In this document: piece after piece, positions 1 through 8,523 of the stretch
How the letters are laid out: each line of letters opens with the position of its first letter
Position numbering within the stretch: position 1 is the first letter of the stretch
Assembly: GCA_029261715.1 (NCBI GenBank)
Contig: JAJDAT010000042.1
Location: 1-48,644, forward strand
Direction: 5' to 3'
DNA length: 48,644 nucleotides
Source: Nitrospinia bacterium
Lineage (GTDB): Bacteria; Nitrospinota; Nitrospinia; Nitrospinales; JAJDAT01
Translations under genes and position numbers: made by a program
The notes under the pieces: model-generated
Databases searched by the model: none
The model's input: the letters and a program-made list of their open reading frames with translations, nothing else
What the model was told of the DNA's origin: nothing

Positions 1-3
1 TTT

Positions 4-40
4 TCGTGATTTCCCTTTCACCTTTGTGGTAACTTTTTTC
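4..40. repeat. Dispersed intergenic repeat relic, copy A
   Basis: The stretch with core CACCTTTGTGGTAA resembles the segment at 417-450 (core CGCCTTTGCGGTAA) in the same orientation. As I recall, sequences of this type (ctttgcg..cttcgcg..cctttgcggt) are common non-coding repeats in many bacterial genomes. A minus-strand reading from the ATG at 42-40 has an AGGAGGGG upstream and runs off the window edge (it begins MKKVTTKVKGKSRK), but it lies inside the repeat and I do not count it as a gene. Confidence 0.45.
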
Positions 41-167
41 ATGGAGCCCCTCCTAAATTAATGTCTACGTTAAAGGACTCCGACCCGAGAACTAGAAAAA
101 GGTAGTCTCCTAAACGGGATAGCCCAACTGGTGCCCATGCGGTGGGAGGGGCTTCGCCAATCAATTG

Positions 168-272
168 ATCTCCAGGCTCGGGATCACGCTCAGCGACGGG
201 TATTAAAACGCCAATCTCTCGTCGATCATACAACACAGACCCCAGGTCTGGGTCTGACGCTCAGCATGACAT
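168..272 (-). repeat. Two imperfect copies of a GCTGAGCG-type intergenic repeat
   Basis: Segments at about 168-200 and 241-272 share ccagg..cggg/tggg and ACGCTCAGC. On the minus strand the second reads GTCATGCTGAGCGTCAG, which resembles a widely dispersed bacterial intergenic repeat (gtcatgctgagcg). A short inverted repeat, CAGACCC (236-242) with GGGTCTG (250-256), lies between them. Small open frames across this area on both strands look like by-products of the repeat. Confidence 0.5.
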
Positions 273-310
273 TTTTTTATTTCAATGTGACAATTATTGA
301 AGTAAAAATG

Positions 311-340
311 AGATTTCTCGACGGCGCTCGGGATGACTCG
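311..340 (-). repeat. GTCATCCCGAGCG-type intergenic repeat relic
   Basis: On the minus strand this reads CGAGTCATCCCGAGCGCCG followed by TCGAGAAATCT, the typical layout of the dispersed repeat gtcatcccgagcg..gagaaatctc. It appears to be a single decayed copy with no coding content. Confidence 0.5.
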
Positions 341-416
341 CAACGGGGAAGGTTTAATGCTAGATTTAATTTACCGATTCTAAACAAGGTTGTAAGTCTT
401 GCATTCGACCTTTAAT

Positions 417-450
417 TCTTTGCGTTCTTCGCGCCTTTGCGGTAAAAATG
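417..450. repeat. Dispersed intergenic repeat relic, copy B
   Basis: It contains TTGCGTTCTTCGCGCCTTTG and GCGGTAA, similar to the segment at 4-40. Together with the other relics it fills the 481-base stretch before the first gene, in which I see no convincing coding sequence. Confidence 0.5.
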
Positions 451-481
451 GTTCTTTCCCAAATAGTAGTCATTTTTAAAT

Positions 482-1177
482 ATGGATTTATTTTCTTTTA
501 AAGCGGTATTTTTTGATGTGGGGGGTACTTTAATTAACCCCTACCCTTCAGTTGGCGATATTTACGTAAAGCACGCCCGAAATTTTGGATTTGAAGGCGA
601 CGTCAAGGATATCGACAAGCAATTTGGAATCGAATGGAAAAATACAGGCGGATTAGAGTCTCTGGGCAACCAAAGCGGCGAAGCGGTGGAAAAAAAGTTT
701 TGGCACGATATCGTTTTTGACGTTTTCAGACCTTTTGGGGGTATTAAAGACTTCGAAGCCTATTTCGAAACTATTTATAAAGCTTTCAAATCTGCAGACA
801 ATTGGAAAGTTTTTGACGACGTTTTAGAATCGGGAGTTTTGCAAAAGCTAAAAGATCGGGGAATTACCCTTGGAGTTTTGTCAAATTGGGATTCTCGATT
901 GACTCCCATATTAGAAAATGTCGGGTTGGCTCAGTATTTCGATTTTATTTTAGCCTCCGCTTCGGTGGGTTCCGCTAAACCCGATTCCAAAATTTTCCAA
1001 GAAGGTTTGAGGTTGAGCGGGGTTCAGGCAGGTCAGGCTTGTCATATTGGCGACGAGGTTAAAACCGACGTCACTGGCGCGCGAAACCTTGGTATACACC
1101 CTGTATTGATTGATAGAAAATCCCGGTTTCCTGATGAGAAAGTTTATAAAATAAGTTCGTTTTGCGAGTTGATTTGA
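482..1177 (+). CDS. HAD-superfamily hydrolase (subfamily IA)
   Basis: Probably a cytoplasmic phosphatase acting on a small phosphorylated metabolite; the substrate cannot be told. The 231 residues show the four HAD motifs: FFDVGGTL near residue 10, SNWDSR near 137 (motif II Ser), the SAKPDSKIF lysine near 164, and the GDEVKTD acidic pair near 189. Motif I has Asp-x-Gly instead of Asp-x-Asp. DVGGT variants are known in this superfamily, but loss of the second Asp could weaken phosphatase chemistry. The ATG has only a weak upstream ribosome-binding site. It stands 130 bases before rplM. GmhB, the phosphatase missing from the heptose genes downstream, is also a HAD protein, but this one lacks the GmhB-type layout as far as I can see. 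Confidence 0.85.
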   Translation: MDLFSFKAVFFDVGGTLINPYPSVGDIYVKHARNFGFEGDVKDIDKQFGIEWKNTGGLESLGNQSGEAVEKKFWHDIVFDVFRPFGGIKDFEAYFETIYKAFKSADNWKVFDDVLESGVLQKLKDRGITLGVLSNWDSRLTPILENVGLAQYFDFILASASVGSAKPDSKIFQEGLRLSGVQAGQACHIGDEVKTDVTGARNLGIHPVLIDRKSRFPDEKVYKISSFCELI

Positions 1178-1307
1178 AGCTTTTGCGAAGGTCTTTGGCT
1201 AGGCCTATAGAAATATAATCCACTCTAAACAAAGAATTTAATTGAAATAAAGTAAATAATTTTATAAAATGATCGTTTTTATTACTCAATTACACGACTA
1301 GGTAAGA

Positions 1308-1739
1308 ATGAAGAGCTACTGCGCTAAAAAAAGCGACGTCCAGAAGGAATGGGTATTGATTGACGCCAAAGATCAGGTTTTGGGACGCATCGCAACTAAG
1401 GCTGCCGCTATTTTAAGAGGCAAAACGAAACCTATTTTTACTCCACACGTTGATACGGGAGACAATTTGATCATCATTAATGCGGGTCAAGTTAAGCTCA
1501 CTGGGAATAAATGGGAAGATAAGCAATATTACAGTCATTCTGGTTATCCAGGCGGAATCAGGTCTTTATCCGCAAGGCAGTTGATGGACAGAAAGCCGAC
1601 AGAGATGTTAAAAAAAGCAATTATCGGTATGCTGCCAAAGAATAGATTAGGTCGCTCTTTGCGGGCTAATATCAGAATTTACGAAACGGATAATCACCCG
1701 CATGTGGGACAAACTCCCAAAATTGTTTCCGTTAAATAA
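1308..1739 (+). CDS. rplM: 50S ribosomal protein L13
   Basis: Large-subunit ribosomal protein of 143 residues, the usual size. Recognised from the N-terminal WVLIDAKDQVLGRIATKAA block, GDNLIIINAGQVKLTGNKW, the HSGYPGG turn and the C-terminal MLPKNRLGR signature. It is followed 84 bases later by rpsI, the nearly universal rplM-rpsI pair. A possible promoter precedes it (TTGAAA at 1242, TATAAA at 1263), but the 15-base spacer is short. TAGGTAAG just before the ATG is a plausible ribosome-binding site. Confidence 0.98.
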   Translation: MKSYCAKKSDVQKEWVLIDAKDQVLGRIATKAAAILRGKTKPIFTPHVDTGDNLIIINAGQVKLTGNKWEDKQYYSHSGYPGGIRSLSARQLMDRKPTEMLKKAIIGMLPKNRLGRSLRANIRIYETDNHPHVGQTPKIVSVK

Positions 1740-1823
1740 TTTTAGTTTTTACAATTAAGTTTAGCGACTTCTAAAGCCGTTTTTAGATTTCGTTTAGAGC
1801 TTGTTAATGGAGTTCATGGATTT

Positions 1824-2213
1824 ATGAGCGAAGTATTTTATGCCACTGGTCGTAGGAAAAGAGCTATTGCCAAAGTATGGATTGAGCCGGGCGATGGAGA
1901 GATTACTGTAAATAAGAAAAATGTAGGCGATTACTTTCAACGCGAAAGTTCTGAAATGATCGTTAAGCAGCCTTTGGCGATGACCGAAAATCTGGAAAAT
2001 TATAGCGTTCACGCTACAGTACGTGGCGGCGGTCTTTCTGGACAAGCTGGCGCGTTGCGATTGGGTATTGCTAAGGCTTTATCCGAATCAAACCAAAATT
2101 TGCGTATTCCTCTTAAACGAGTTGGATTTTTGACTAGAGATTCACGAGTTGTTGAGCGTAAGAAATATGGTCAAAAAGGCGCTCGCAAACGATTTCAATT
2201 TTCCAAACGATAA
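1824..2213 (+). CDS. rpsI: 30S ribosomal protein S9
   Basis: Small-subunit ribosomal protein of 129 residues. Evidence: the N-terminal [18 protein letters not shown], the central [21 protein letters not shown], and the C-terminal [18 protein letters not shown], whose terminal SKR tail reaches the tRNA in the P site in known ribosomes. It follows rplM and was probably co-transcribed with it. The next gene, argC, starts 70 bases on and may belong to the same transcript. Confidence 0.98.
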   Translation: MSEVFYATGRRKRAIAKVWIEPGDGEITVNKKNVGDYFQRESSEMIVKQPLAMTENLENYSVHATVRGGGLSGQAGALRLGIAKALSESNQNLRIPLKRVGFLTRDSRVVERKKYGQKGARKRFQFSKR

Positions 2214-2283
2214 TTTGATAGGCTTTCAGTTATAAGGATTCGGCTCTTTTTTTCTGGAAGCCGTTTCCAATATAGCTAAAGTT

Positions 2284-3318
2284 ATGATCAAAGTCAGCAT
2301 CGCCGGCGCTACCGGTTACACTGGGTTAGAGTTAGTCCAGTTTTTAATCCGAAGGCCCGATATCGAATTCATTTCCCTTACTTCCGAGCAGCATAAAGGG
2401 AAATGTCTTTCGCAAGTATTCCCGTCTTTAAAAGGTTGGGTCCAACACGAGTTGGTCCCTCTTGGTTCGCAACTTCCCGATTGCGACGTACTTTTCCTAG
2501 CGTTACCTCACACAGCTTCAATGGCTCATGTTGAGCGACTTAGCGGCATTGCAAAAAAAGTTGTCGATCTTAGCGCCGATTTCCGCCTATCCGACCCGCA
2601 AGTTTACGAAAAGTGGTACGAAACCCCGCATCAAAATCCAAAGTTATTGGAAGGGGCGGTGTATGGGTTGCCGGAACTACACAGAGAGCGTATTAAGTCC
2701 GCTAATTTAGTCGCGAATCCTGGTTGTTACCCAACAAGCGTTATTTTGGGGTTAGCTCCTTTGATGGCTGTTAATTGGGCTGATCTGGATTCAATTATTG
2801 CGGATTCAAAGTCAGGAGTTTCGGGAGCGGGTCGCAAAGAGAGCATGGGATCGCAGTTTTGTGAAGTTGACGGCGGTTTTTCCGCTTACAATTTGACTCG
2901 GCACCGCCACACCCCTGAAATAGAGCAAGAGCTGACAAAGCTAGCGGGAGAAAAAATTCAAATTACTTTTTCGCCTCATCTAATCCCAATGACGCGGGGG
3001 ATTTTAAGCACTCTCTATATCAATTTTAATCAGGCCGTCTCCGAAGATAATTTGAGGTCCACTTATTTGGATTATTACAAAGATGAGCCGTTTGTGAGGG
3101 TTCTGGACCGAGGAAAATACGCAAACACCCATTATGTGGCGCATTCTAATCTTTGCGATATAGGAGTGGAATTCGATTCGCGAACGAATCGAGCAGTTAT
3201 CACCACTGCTATCGACAACTTAATCAAGGGAGCCTCCGGACAAGCGATACAAAATATGAATTTAATGATGGGGTTGGATGAAAAGACTGGACTCGATTTT
3301 CCAGGTACTTTTCCTTAA
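2284..3318 (+). CDS. argC: N-acetyl-gamma-glutamyl-phosphate reductase
   Basis: Third step of arginine biosynthesis: NADPH-dependent reduction of N-acetylglutamyl phosphate to the semialdehyde. The 344 residues show the N-terminal Rossmann motif GATGYTGLEL (residues 8-17), the NPGCYPTS motif with the catalytic Cys near residue 148, SGVSGAGRK, and the HRHTPEIEQ block with the active-site His. Length is typical. argJ follows after 36 bases, so two arginine enzymes sit in one probable transcript behind the ribosomal pair. The ATG lacks a clear Shine-Dalgarno sequence. Confidence 0.97.
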   Translation: MIKVSIAGATGYTGLELVQFLIRRPDIEFISLTSEQHKGKCLSQVFPSLKGWVQHELVPLGSQLPDCDVLFLALPHTASMAHVERLSGIAKKVVDLSADFRLSDPQVYEKWYETPHQNPKLLEGAVYGLPELHRERIKSANLVANPGCYPTSVILGLAPLMAVNWADLDSIIADSKSGVSGAGRKESMGSQFCEVDGGFSAYNLTRHRHTPEIEQELTKLAGEKIQITFSPHLIPMTRGILSTLYINFNQAVSEDNLRSTYLDYYKDEPFVRVLDRGKYANTHYVAHSNLCDIGVEFDSRTNRAVITTAIDNLIKGASGQAIQNMNLMMGLDEKTGLDFPGTFP

Positions 3319-3354
3319 TGTGTCCATTGGTCAAGATTTTTCGCAAATTTAGAA

Positions 3355-4566
3355 ATGTCTAAAATAACAAAGCAAAAGAAAATAGGGTTAGTCCCAGGGT
3401 TTAAATCGGCTGGAATTGTTTCCGGAATTAAAGCAAGCGGCGCCAAGGATTTAACTTTGATTGTCTCTGACGTGCCTGCAATAGCGGCTGGAGTTTTCAC
3501 TAAGAACCGTGTTCTAGCGCCGTCGGTAATTTACAATAAACGTCGATTGGCAAAGGTAGAAAAGTTTAAGGCTGTTATCGTTAATAGCGGCAACGCCAAC
3601 GCATGCACCGGTCCGCAGGGAATGGAAGATTGTAAGACTATTTGCGACAGTCTTGCGAAAGAGTTAGCTATTAATGCTAACCAAACGCTCATTGCTTCGA
3701 CTGGAATTATAGGAGTTCCGCTACCGACTCCAAAAATTACTAGCGCTATTCCAAAGCTAGCAAATAGTTTGTCTGATAAGGGATGGAACCAGGCTGCCCA
3801 GGGAATCATGACAACCGACTTGGTCTCCAAAATGGCGGAAGTTAGGTACAAAGAGGGGAAAAAAGAAATTGTTTTGGCGGGAATTGCCAAAGGATCTGGG
3901 ATGATTCATCCGAATATGGCGACTATGCTGGGGTTTGCATTTACCAATGCAAACATCGATAAGAAAGTTTTAAAAAAGGCTTTGCAGTTAGCGACAGACG
4001 CGTCTTTTAACTCGATCACGGTTGATGGAGAATGTAGCACCAACGATTGTGTTTTGGTTTTGGCAAATGGTCTGGCGGGTAATTCCAAGATCAACGGGAA
4101 TGGAGCTTCTTATAAGAATTTTGTTGCGGCTTTGACGGATCTTTGCCAAACCCTCGCTCAAAAAATTGTTAGAGACGGCGAAGGTGCCACTAAGTTTGTT
4201 ACCATTGCCGTCACAGGTTCTCGATCTTTAAAAGAAGCTCGCAAAGCGGGTATGAGAATCGCTACCTCAAATCTTGTTAAGACCGCTTTGTTTGGGGAAG
4301 ATCCTAATTGGGGGCGTATTGTTTGCGCTGTTGGGGACTCTGGAGTTTCGTTGAACCCTGAAAAAATAAGTGTCGCCATCGAAGGCCAGATGTTGGCCCA
4401 AGCAGGAGTTCCCGTTCAGTTTCCAAAGAAAAAAGTAGATCGTTTAATGAAAAAAAAAGAAATTCAAATTGATGTTGACCTGGGTGTGGGAGCCGAAAGC
4501 GCGAAAGTTTGGACTTGCGATTTTTCCTACGATTACGTCAAGATTAACGCTGAATATACGACTTAA
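3355..4566 (+). CDS. argJ: Glutamate N-acetyltransferase (ornithine acetyltransferase, ArgJ)
   Basis: It transfers acetyl from N-acetylornithine to glutamate, closing the acetyl cycle of arginine synthesis; some family members also use acetyl-CoA as N-acetylglutamate synthase. The 403 residues include KGSGMIHPNMATMLGF, where the precursor is cleaved before the nucleophilic Thr (near residue 189) to give alpha and beta chains. TTDLVSKMAEV, SFNSITVDGECSTND and FGEDPNWGRI are further family blocks. It lies 36 bases after argC. Whether it is mono- or bifunctional cannot be told from sequence alone. Confidence 0.97.
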   Translation: MSKITKQKKIGLVPGFKSAGIVSGIKASGAKDLTLIVSDVPAIAAGVFTKNRVLAPSVIYNKRRLAKVEKFKAVIVNSGNANACTGPQGMEDCKTICDSLAKELAINANQTLIASTGIIGVPLPTPKITSAIPKLANSLSDKGWNQAAQGIMTTDLVSKMAEVRYKEGKKEIVLAGIAKGSGMIHPNMATMLGFAFTNANIDKKVLKKALQLATDASFNSITVDGECSTNDCVLVLANGLAGNSKINGNGASYKNFVAALTDLCQTLAQKIVRDGEGATKFVTIAVTGSRSLKEARKAGMRIATSNLVKTALFGEDPNWGRIVCAVGDSGVSLNPEKISVAIEGQMLAQAGVPVQFPKKKVDRLMKKKEIQIDVDLGVGAESAKVWTCDFSYDYVKINAEYTT

Positions 4567-4715
4567 AAGACTTTTATAGTTTTACCTCTAATTTTTTGAA
4601 TAGAACTTGTTTGTTGTGTTGCAAAGCCAAATTGTAATGACTTTTTACCGCCCATATATTAAAATTTGCATCCAGTCAACGTTGTCATCTTTCCAAACCA
4701 CTCGTCGTTAAAACT

Positions 4716-5237
4716 GTGTCTATACTAAAAATTGTCAATTGCTTGGATCCTATTTTACGCCAGGCTTGCAAGGAAATCGAAAACATCGATGGAGAGTTAT
4801 CGATTTTGTCTCAGGATATGATCGAAACCATGTATGCCGCTCCCGGAGCTGGACTTGCGGCTAATCAGGTAGGTATTTCTTCTCAAATAATTGTTGTCGA
4901 CAGAGGAATTGGAACGGAAAAGAAAGATCCCATAACTATAATCAACCCAAAGATTACGGCAATGGAGGAAGAGCAGATTGGCGAAGAAGGGTGTTTGAGT
5001 ATTCCGGAAATTTTTGCGGAAATCAAGCGAGCCAACCGGGTTGAAATGAAGGGGATCGATTTGGATGGGAATGAAGTTCGTTTGGAATCTGAAGGGTTTC
5101 TAGCTCGGGCGTTGCAGCATGAAATGGATCATCTTGAAGGAATTCTCTTTTGGGATAAGCTTAGCCAGGTTAAAAGAGGTATGTTAAAGCGGAAGTTTAA
5201 AAAGAGATTGCGGGAAATGAAAGGCGACTCAAAATGA
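4716..5237 (+). CDS. def: Peptide deformylase
   Basis: It removes the N-terminal formyl group from nascent proteins using a divalent metal. All three motifs are present in 173 residues: GAGLAANQVG (about 45-54), EEGCLSIP with the metal-binding Cys (about 91-98), and QHEMDHLEG with the HExxH metal site (about 134). The start is GTG, chosen because SILKIVNCLDPILR aligns with the usual Def N-terminus; no good Shine-Dalgarno is visible. fmt follows after 31 bases, so the enzymes that add and remove formyl groups are neighbours, as in many bacteria. Confidence 0.97.
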   Translation: MSILKIVNCLDPILRQACKEIENIDGELSILSQDMIETMYAAPGAGLAANQVGISSQIIVVDRGIGTEKKDPITIINPKITAMEEEQIGEEGCLSIPEIFAEIKRANRVEMKGIDLDGNEVRLESEGFLARALQHEMDHLEGILFWDKLSQVKRGMLKRKFKKRLREMKGDSK

Positions 5238-5268
5238 TCGGATTTAACTTGTTTAAGGTTGTGCGATA

Positions 5269-6225
5269 ATGAAGATTCTTTTTTGGGGGACGCCTGAATT
5301 TGCCGTTCCAACCCTTAAAACATTATACGAAGCAAATCACGAAATAGTTGGCGTCGTCACCCAACCGGATCGCCCAAAAGGCAGAGGCCGCACGTTACAA
5401 CTTTCTCCGGTTAAACAATACGCTTTGGAAAAGGAATTGCAGGTTTTTCAACCTGAGAAAGCTTCTGATCCGCAATTTATTACGGAGCTTTACCAATTGC
5501 GTTCCGATATGTTCGTCGTTATTGCTTATGGGCAAATTTTGCGACAAACTGTTTTGGAAATTCCGAAGTGGTTTTGCATGAATGTGCACGCTTCTTTATT
5601 ACCGAAGTACCGAGGAGCGGCTCCGATAAATAGATCGATTTTAAATGGCGATACCGAAACTGGAATTACTACAATGAAGATGGATGAAGGTATGGATACG
5701 GGCGATATGCTTTTGAAAAGAACCGTGCCCATAGAATCGGACGACGATGCCGTTACGTTGGCAGAAAAATTATCAAAAGCGGGAGCGGAATTAACTTTAG
5801 AAACATTGGAATTATTGGCAATAGGTAAACTAAACTTAACGCCTCAAAACGATGCAGAAGCGACGTTAGCTGCAAAGCTAAAAAAAGAAGAAGGCTTGAT
5901 AAACTGGAGAAAAAATGCGGAAGCTCTCCATAATCAAGTACGAGGTTTTTCCCCTTGGCCAGGAGCTTATACTTTTTATGGCTCGAAAAGAATTTCGGTA
6001 ATAAAATCCGAAACAGTTTTAGGAGAAGAAAGCGATGAGCCGGGCGTAGTTGCCCGAGTTTCCGATTATGGTATTGAAGTGGGAACGAGTAAAGGTCGTT
6101 TGATCGTAAAAGAATTGAAACCGGAAGGAAAGGGAGGAATGTCGGCTCAAAGTTTTTTGAGAGGCAACCCAATTTCTAAAGGAGAACGGTTTTTGGATGC
6201 AGCCGCAGAATCGGCTCCCAATTAA
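5269..6225 (+). CDS. fmt: Methionyl-tRNA formyltransferase
   Basis: It formylates initiator Met-tRNA using 10-formyltetrahydrofolate. The 318 residues start with ILFWGTPEFAVPTLKTL, then VVTQPDRPKGRG, the catalytic-loop MNVHASLLPKYRGAAPINRSI (Asn-x-His and the SLLPKYRG motif, about 103-117) and MDEGMDTGDML. The C-terminal domain (about 210-310) with VRGFSPWPGAYTFY is the tRNA-binding part. It lies directly downstream of def. An AAGG lies 13 bases before the ATG. Confidence 0.97.
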   Translation: MKILFWGTPEFAVPTLKTLYEANHEIVGVVTQPDRPKGRGRTLQLSPVKQYALEKELQVFQPEKASDPQFITELYQLRSDMFVVIAYGQILRQTVLEIPKWFCMNVHASLLPKYRGAAPINRSILNGDTETGITTMKMDEGMDTGDMLLKRTVPIESDDDAVTLAEKLSKAGAELTLETLELLAIGKLNLTPQNDAEATLAAKLKKEEGLINWRKNAEALHNQVRGFSPWPGAYTFYGSKRISVIKSETVLGEESDEPGVVARVSDYGIEVGTSKGRLIVKELKPEGKGGMSAQSFLRGNPISKGERFLDAAAESAPN

Positions 6226-6237
6226 AAGAGGTTTTTC

Positions 6238-7185
6238 ATGGCACGTGCTTTAGTTACTGGAGGCGCTGGATTTCTAGGGTCGCATTTATGCGATTACTTG
6301 CTTGCAAAAGGTTATTCGGTCATTTGTATGGATAACCTGATCACTGGAAGCGAGGATAATATTGCGCATATTGATAGTCCAAACTTTGAATTTGTGCGCC
6401 ATGACGTTTCCACGTTCATAAATATTGAAGGCGATTTGGATTGTATATTTCATTTTGCGTCCCCTGCAAGTCCGCCCGATTACTTAAAATATCCTATTCA
6501 AACTTTGAAAGTGGGTTCTTTAGGAGTTCATAACACTCTCGGAGTGGCTAAAGCTAAAAACGCGAGTTTCTTATTGGCTTCGACTTCAGAAATTTATGGA
6601 GACCCTGCGGTGCATCCCCAGCCTGAAACTTATTGGGGTAATGTCAATACGGTAGGTCCACGAGGGGTATACGACGAAGCTAAGCGATTTGGAGAAGCGA
6701 TGACGATGGCTTATCATCGGAGTCATAAAATAAACGCAAAAATTGTAAGGATTTTTAATACTTACGGCCCTCGGATGCGTCTAAACGACGGAAGAGCTAT
6801 CCCTAATTTTTTGATTCAAGCTTTAACCGGTAAAGATTTGACCCTTTATGGCGACGGTTCTCAAACTCGGAGTTTTTGCTTTGTCAGCGACTTGATTGAA
6901 GGGATTTTTAAATTGCACCTATCCGACGTTAACGATCCTGTAAATATTGGAAATCCTATTGAAATGAGCGTTCGAGAAATGGCGGAGAAAATTTTGCAAG
7001 CTCTTGGTAGCAAAAGTAAAATTGTCGAGCGAGAATTGCCGGAGGATGACCCTAAGGTTCGCAGGCCGGATATATCGAGAGCTAAAAAGTTGTTGAATTG
7101 GGAACCCAAAGTTATTTTGGACCAAGGATTGGCTTCTACTATTGATTATTTTAAGAAAGCGTTAAACGCCCAAAACTCTGACTAA
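6238..7185 (+). CDS. UDP-glucuronate decarboxylase-type SDR (UDP-xylose synthase family)
   Basis: Extended short-chain dehydrogenase that probably converts UDP-glucuronate to UDP-xylose. Features in 315 residues: NAD-binding GGAGFLGSH (8-16), [26 protein letters not shown] (a signature of UDP-glucuronate decarboxylases), the STSEIYGDP serine region, and [10 protein letters not shown] with the catalytic Tyr-xxx-Lys near 144-148. [16 protein letters not shown] also fits. It sits 12 bases after fmt and 2 before radC, implying co-transcription. The product would feed cell-surface glycans made elsewhere. Confidence 0.9.
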   Translation: MARALVTGGAGFLGSHLCDYLLAKGYSVICMDNLITGSEDNIAHIDSPNFEFVRHDVSTFINIEGDLDCIFHFASPASPPDYLKYPIQTLKVGSLGVHNTLGVAKAKNASFLLASTSEIYGDPAVHPQPETYWGNVNTVGPRGVYDEAKRFGEAMTMAYHRSHKINAKIVRIFNTYGPRMRLNDGRAIPNFLIQALTGKDLTLYGDGSQTRSFCFVSDLIEGIFKLHLSDVNDPVNIGNPIEMSVREMAEKILQALGSKSKIVERELPEDDPKVRRPDISRAKKLLNWEPKVILDQGLASTIDYFKKALNAQNSD

Positions 7186-7187
7186 TT

Positions 7188-7883
7188 GTGAAGAATGACG
7201 GTTATTCGATTAAGGATTGGCCAGAAGAAGAACGACCTCGGGAACGTTTGATAAAATTAGGAAGTTCGGCGCTTTCCGACGCTCAATTACTGAGCGTAAT
7301 CATTGGTTCTGGAGACCCGGGGACAAAACGTAACGCCATAGATCTTTGCCGAGATTTGATAAAGATTTTTGGAGGTTTTAATCAGATCGATGGCGCCTCG
7401 GTTAATGAATTGTGTTCGATACAGGGTATTGGGGAAGCAAAAGCCGCTCAAATAAAAGCGGCTTTTGAATTAGGAAAGCGATTGGTTTCCCAACGAGCGG
7501 TGTCTAAGCCCAAATTTGGATGTAGTCAGGATTTTGTTGATTATTACTCTCCATTTTTGAAGAATATAAAGAAGGAAGTAGTAAGAGCGGCTTTGTTGAA
7601 TCCGAAGTTAAAGTTGATTAAAGATATTTCAGTTTCCGAAGGTATCTTAAACGCGAGCGTCGTTCACCCAAGAGAAGTTATGATTTCAGCGATTAAGGAA
7701 TCCGCCGCGTCTATTGTTTTAGTTCATAATCATCCAAGCGGGGACCCTACTCCAAGCCAAGCGGATATTGAAATAACGCACAGGCTGCGCAAGACTGGCG
7801 ATATTATTGGAATAAAGATGTTGGACCATATCATAATTGGCGACGGCATGTTTTATAGTTTTGCCGATGAGGGTATGATTTGA
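7188..7883 (+). CDS. radC: RadC family protein (JAB/MPN domain)
   Basis: Conserved bacterial protein of unresolved function; the historical link to DNA repair is disputed. The 231 residues have an N-terminal helix-hairpin-helix part (IKDWPEEERPRERLIKLG, then LCSIQGIGEAKAAQIKAA near 82-99) and a C-terminal JAB domain with the metal-binding HNHPSGDPTPSQAD at about 180-193. The start is GTG, two bases after the previous stop, which places it in the same operon. Length is the family norm. Confidence 0.93.
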   Translation: MKNDGYSIKDWPEEERPRERLIKLGSSALSDAQLLSVIIGSGDPGTKRNAIDLCRDLIKIFGGFNQIDGASVNELCSIQGIGEAKAAQIKAAFELGKRLVSQRAVSKPKFGCSQDFVDYYSPFLKNIKKEVVRAALLNPKLKLIKDISVSEGILNASVVHPREVMISAIKESAASIVLVHNHPSGDPTPSQADIEITHRLRKTGDIIGIKMLDHIIIGDGMFYSFADEGMI

Positions 7884-7917
7884 ATCAGGAAGATTACTAG
7901 TTTTAATAAGGTTGAAT

Positions 7918-8478
7918 ATGGAAGAAATTAAACGATTTTTGAATGAAAGCGCCGATTTGAAACGGGTCATAGCGGACACTCTTTCCGAAGATATTGAAAA
8001 GGCCATAATTGCGATTCGTTCAAGCCTCGACAACGGCGGGAAATTACTTTTAATGGGTAATGGCGGCAGCGCTGGAGACGCCCAACATATCGCGGCAGAA
8101 TTTATAGGACGTTATAAAAAAGAGCGCCCTGCCCTTCCTGCGATCGCTTTAACCGTTGATACTTCTGCTCTAACGGCTATTGGCAATGATTATGGATATG
8201 ATTTTGTATTTGAACGACAAGTCGATGGTTTGGCCCAAAAAGGGGATATTGTTTTAGGCTTTAGCACTAGCGGTAATTCCGAAAATGTAGTTCGCGCTTT
8301 GAAAAAAGCTAAAGAAAAAGGCGCAAAAACAATCGCTCTTTTGGGTAAAAGTGGAGGCAAAGCTAAAGACGAAGCGGAAATAGCAATCGTGGTTCCTTCT
8401 AACGATACAGCTCGCATCCAGGAGGCCCATATTACAATTGGGCATATCATTTGCGAAATACTCGAAAGTGATGTTTAA
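7918..8478 (+). CDS. gmhA: Phosphoheptose isomerase (sedoheptulose-7-phosphate isomerase)
   Basis: First committed step toward ADP-heptose for the LPS inner core: sedoheptulose 7-phosphate to D-glycero-D-manno-heptose 7-phosphate. It is a single SIS-domain protein of 187 residues with LLMGNGGSAGDAQHIAAEF (about 41-59), LGFSTSGNSENVVRAL and the C-terminal RIQEAHITIGHIICE. I chose the ATG at 7918 rather than the in-frame TTG at 7912 because TAAGG lies six bases upstream of it. hldE follows after 45 bases. Confidence 0.95.
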   Translation: MEEIKRFLNESADLKRVIADTLSEDIEKAIIAIRSSLDNGGKLLLMGNGGSAGDAQHIAAEFIGRYKKERPALPAIALTVDTSALTAIGNDYGYDFVFERQVDGLAQKGDIVLGFSTSGNSENVVRALKKAKEKGAKTIALLGKSGGKAKDEAEIAIVVPSNDTARIQEAHITIGHIICEILESDV

Positions 8479-8523
8479 ATAAAACAACCTTAATTATTTT
8501 TTAACTGGCAGGCAATCTGAATC

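Noticed and set aside
39-236. 65-residue minus-strand open frame ending ATGA-coupled to another frame at the left edge, and a 94-residue plus-strand frame at 131-415
   Set aside because: Both lie across dispersed-repeat relics, have no recognisable domains and poor composition; the ribosome-binding site before 42 is not enough.
1242-1268. Promoter TTGAAA / TATAAA before rplM
   Set aside because: Spacer of 15 bases is short; left as a comment under rplM.
2241-2263. CGGCT...AGCCG hairpin after rpsI as a terminator
   Set aside because: Five-pair stem with the T-run inside the loop, not after it.
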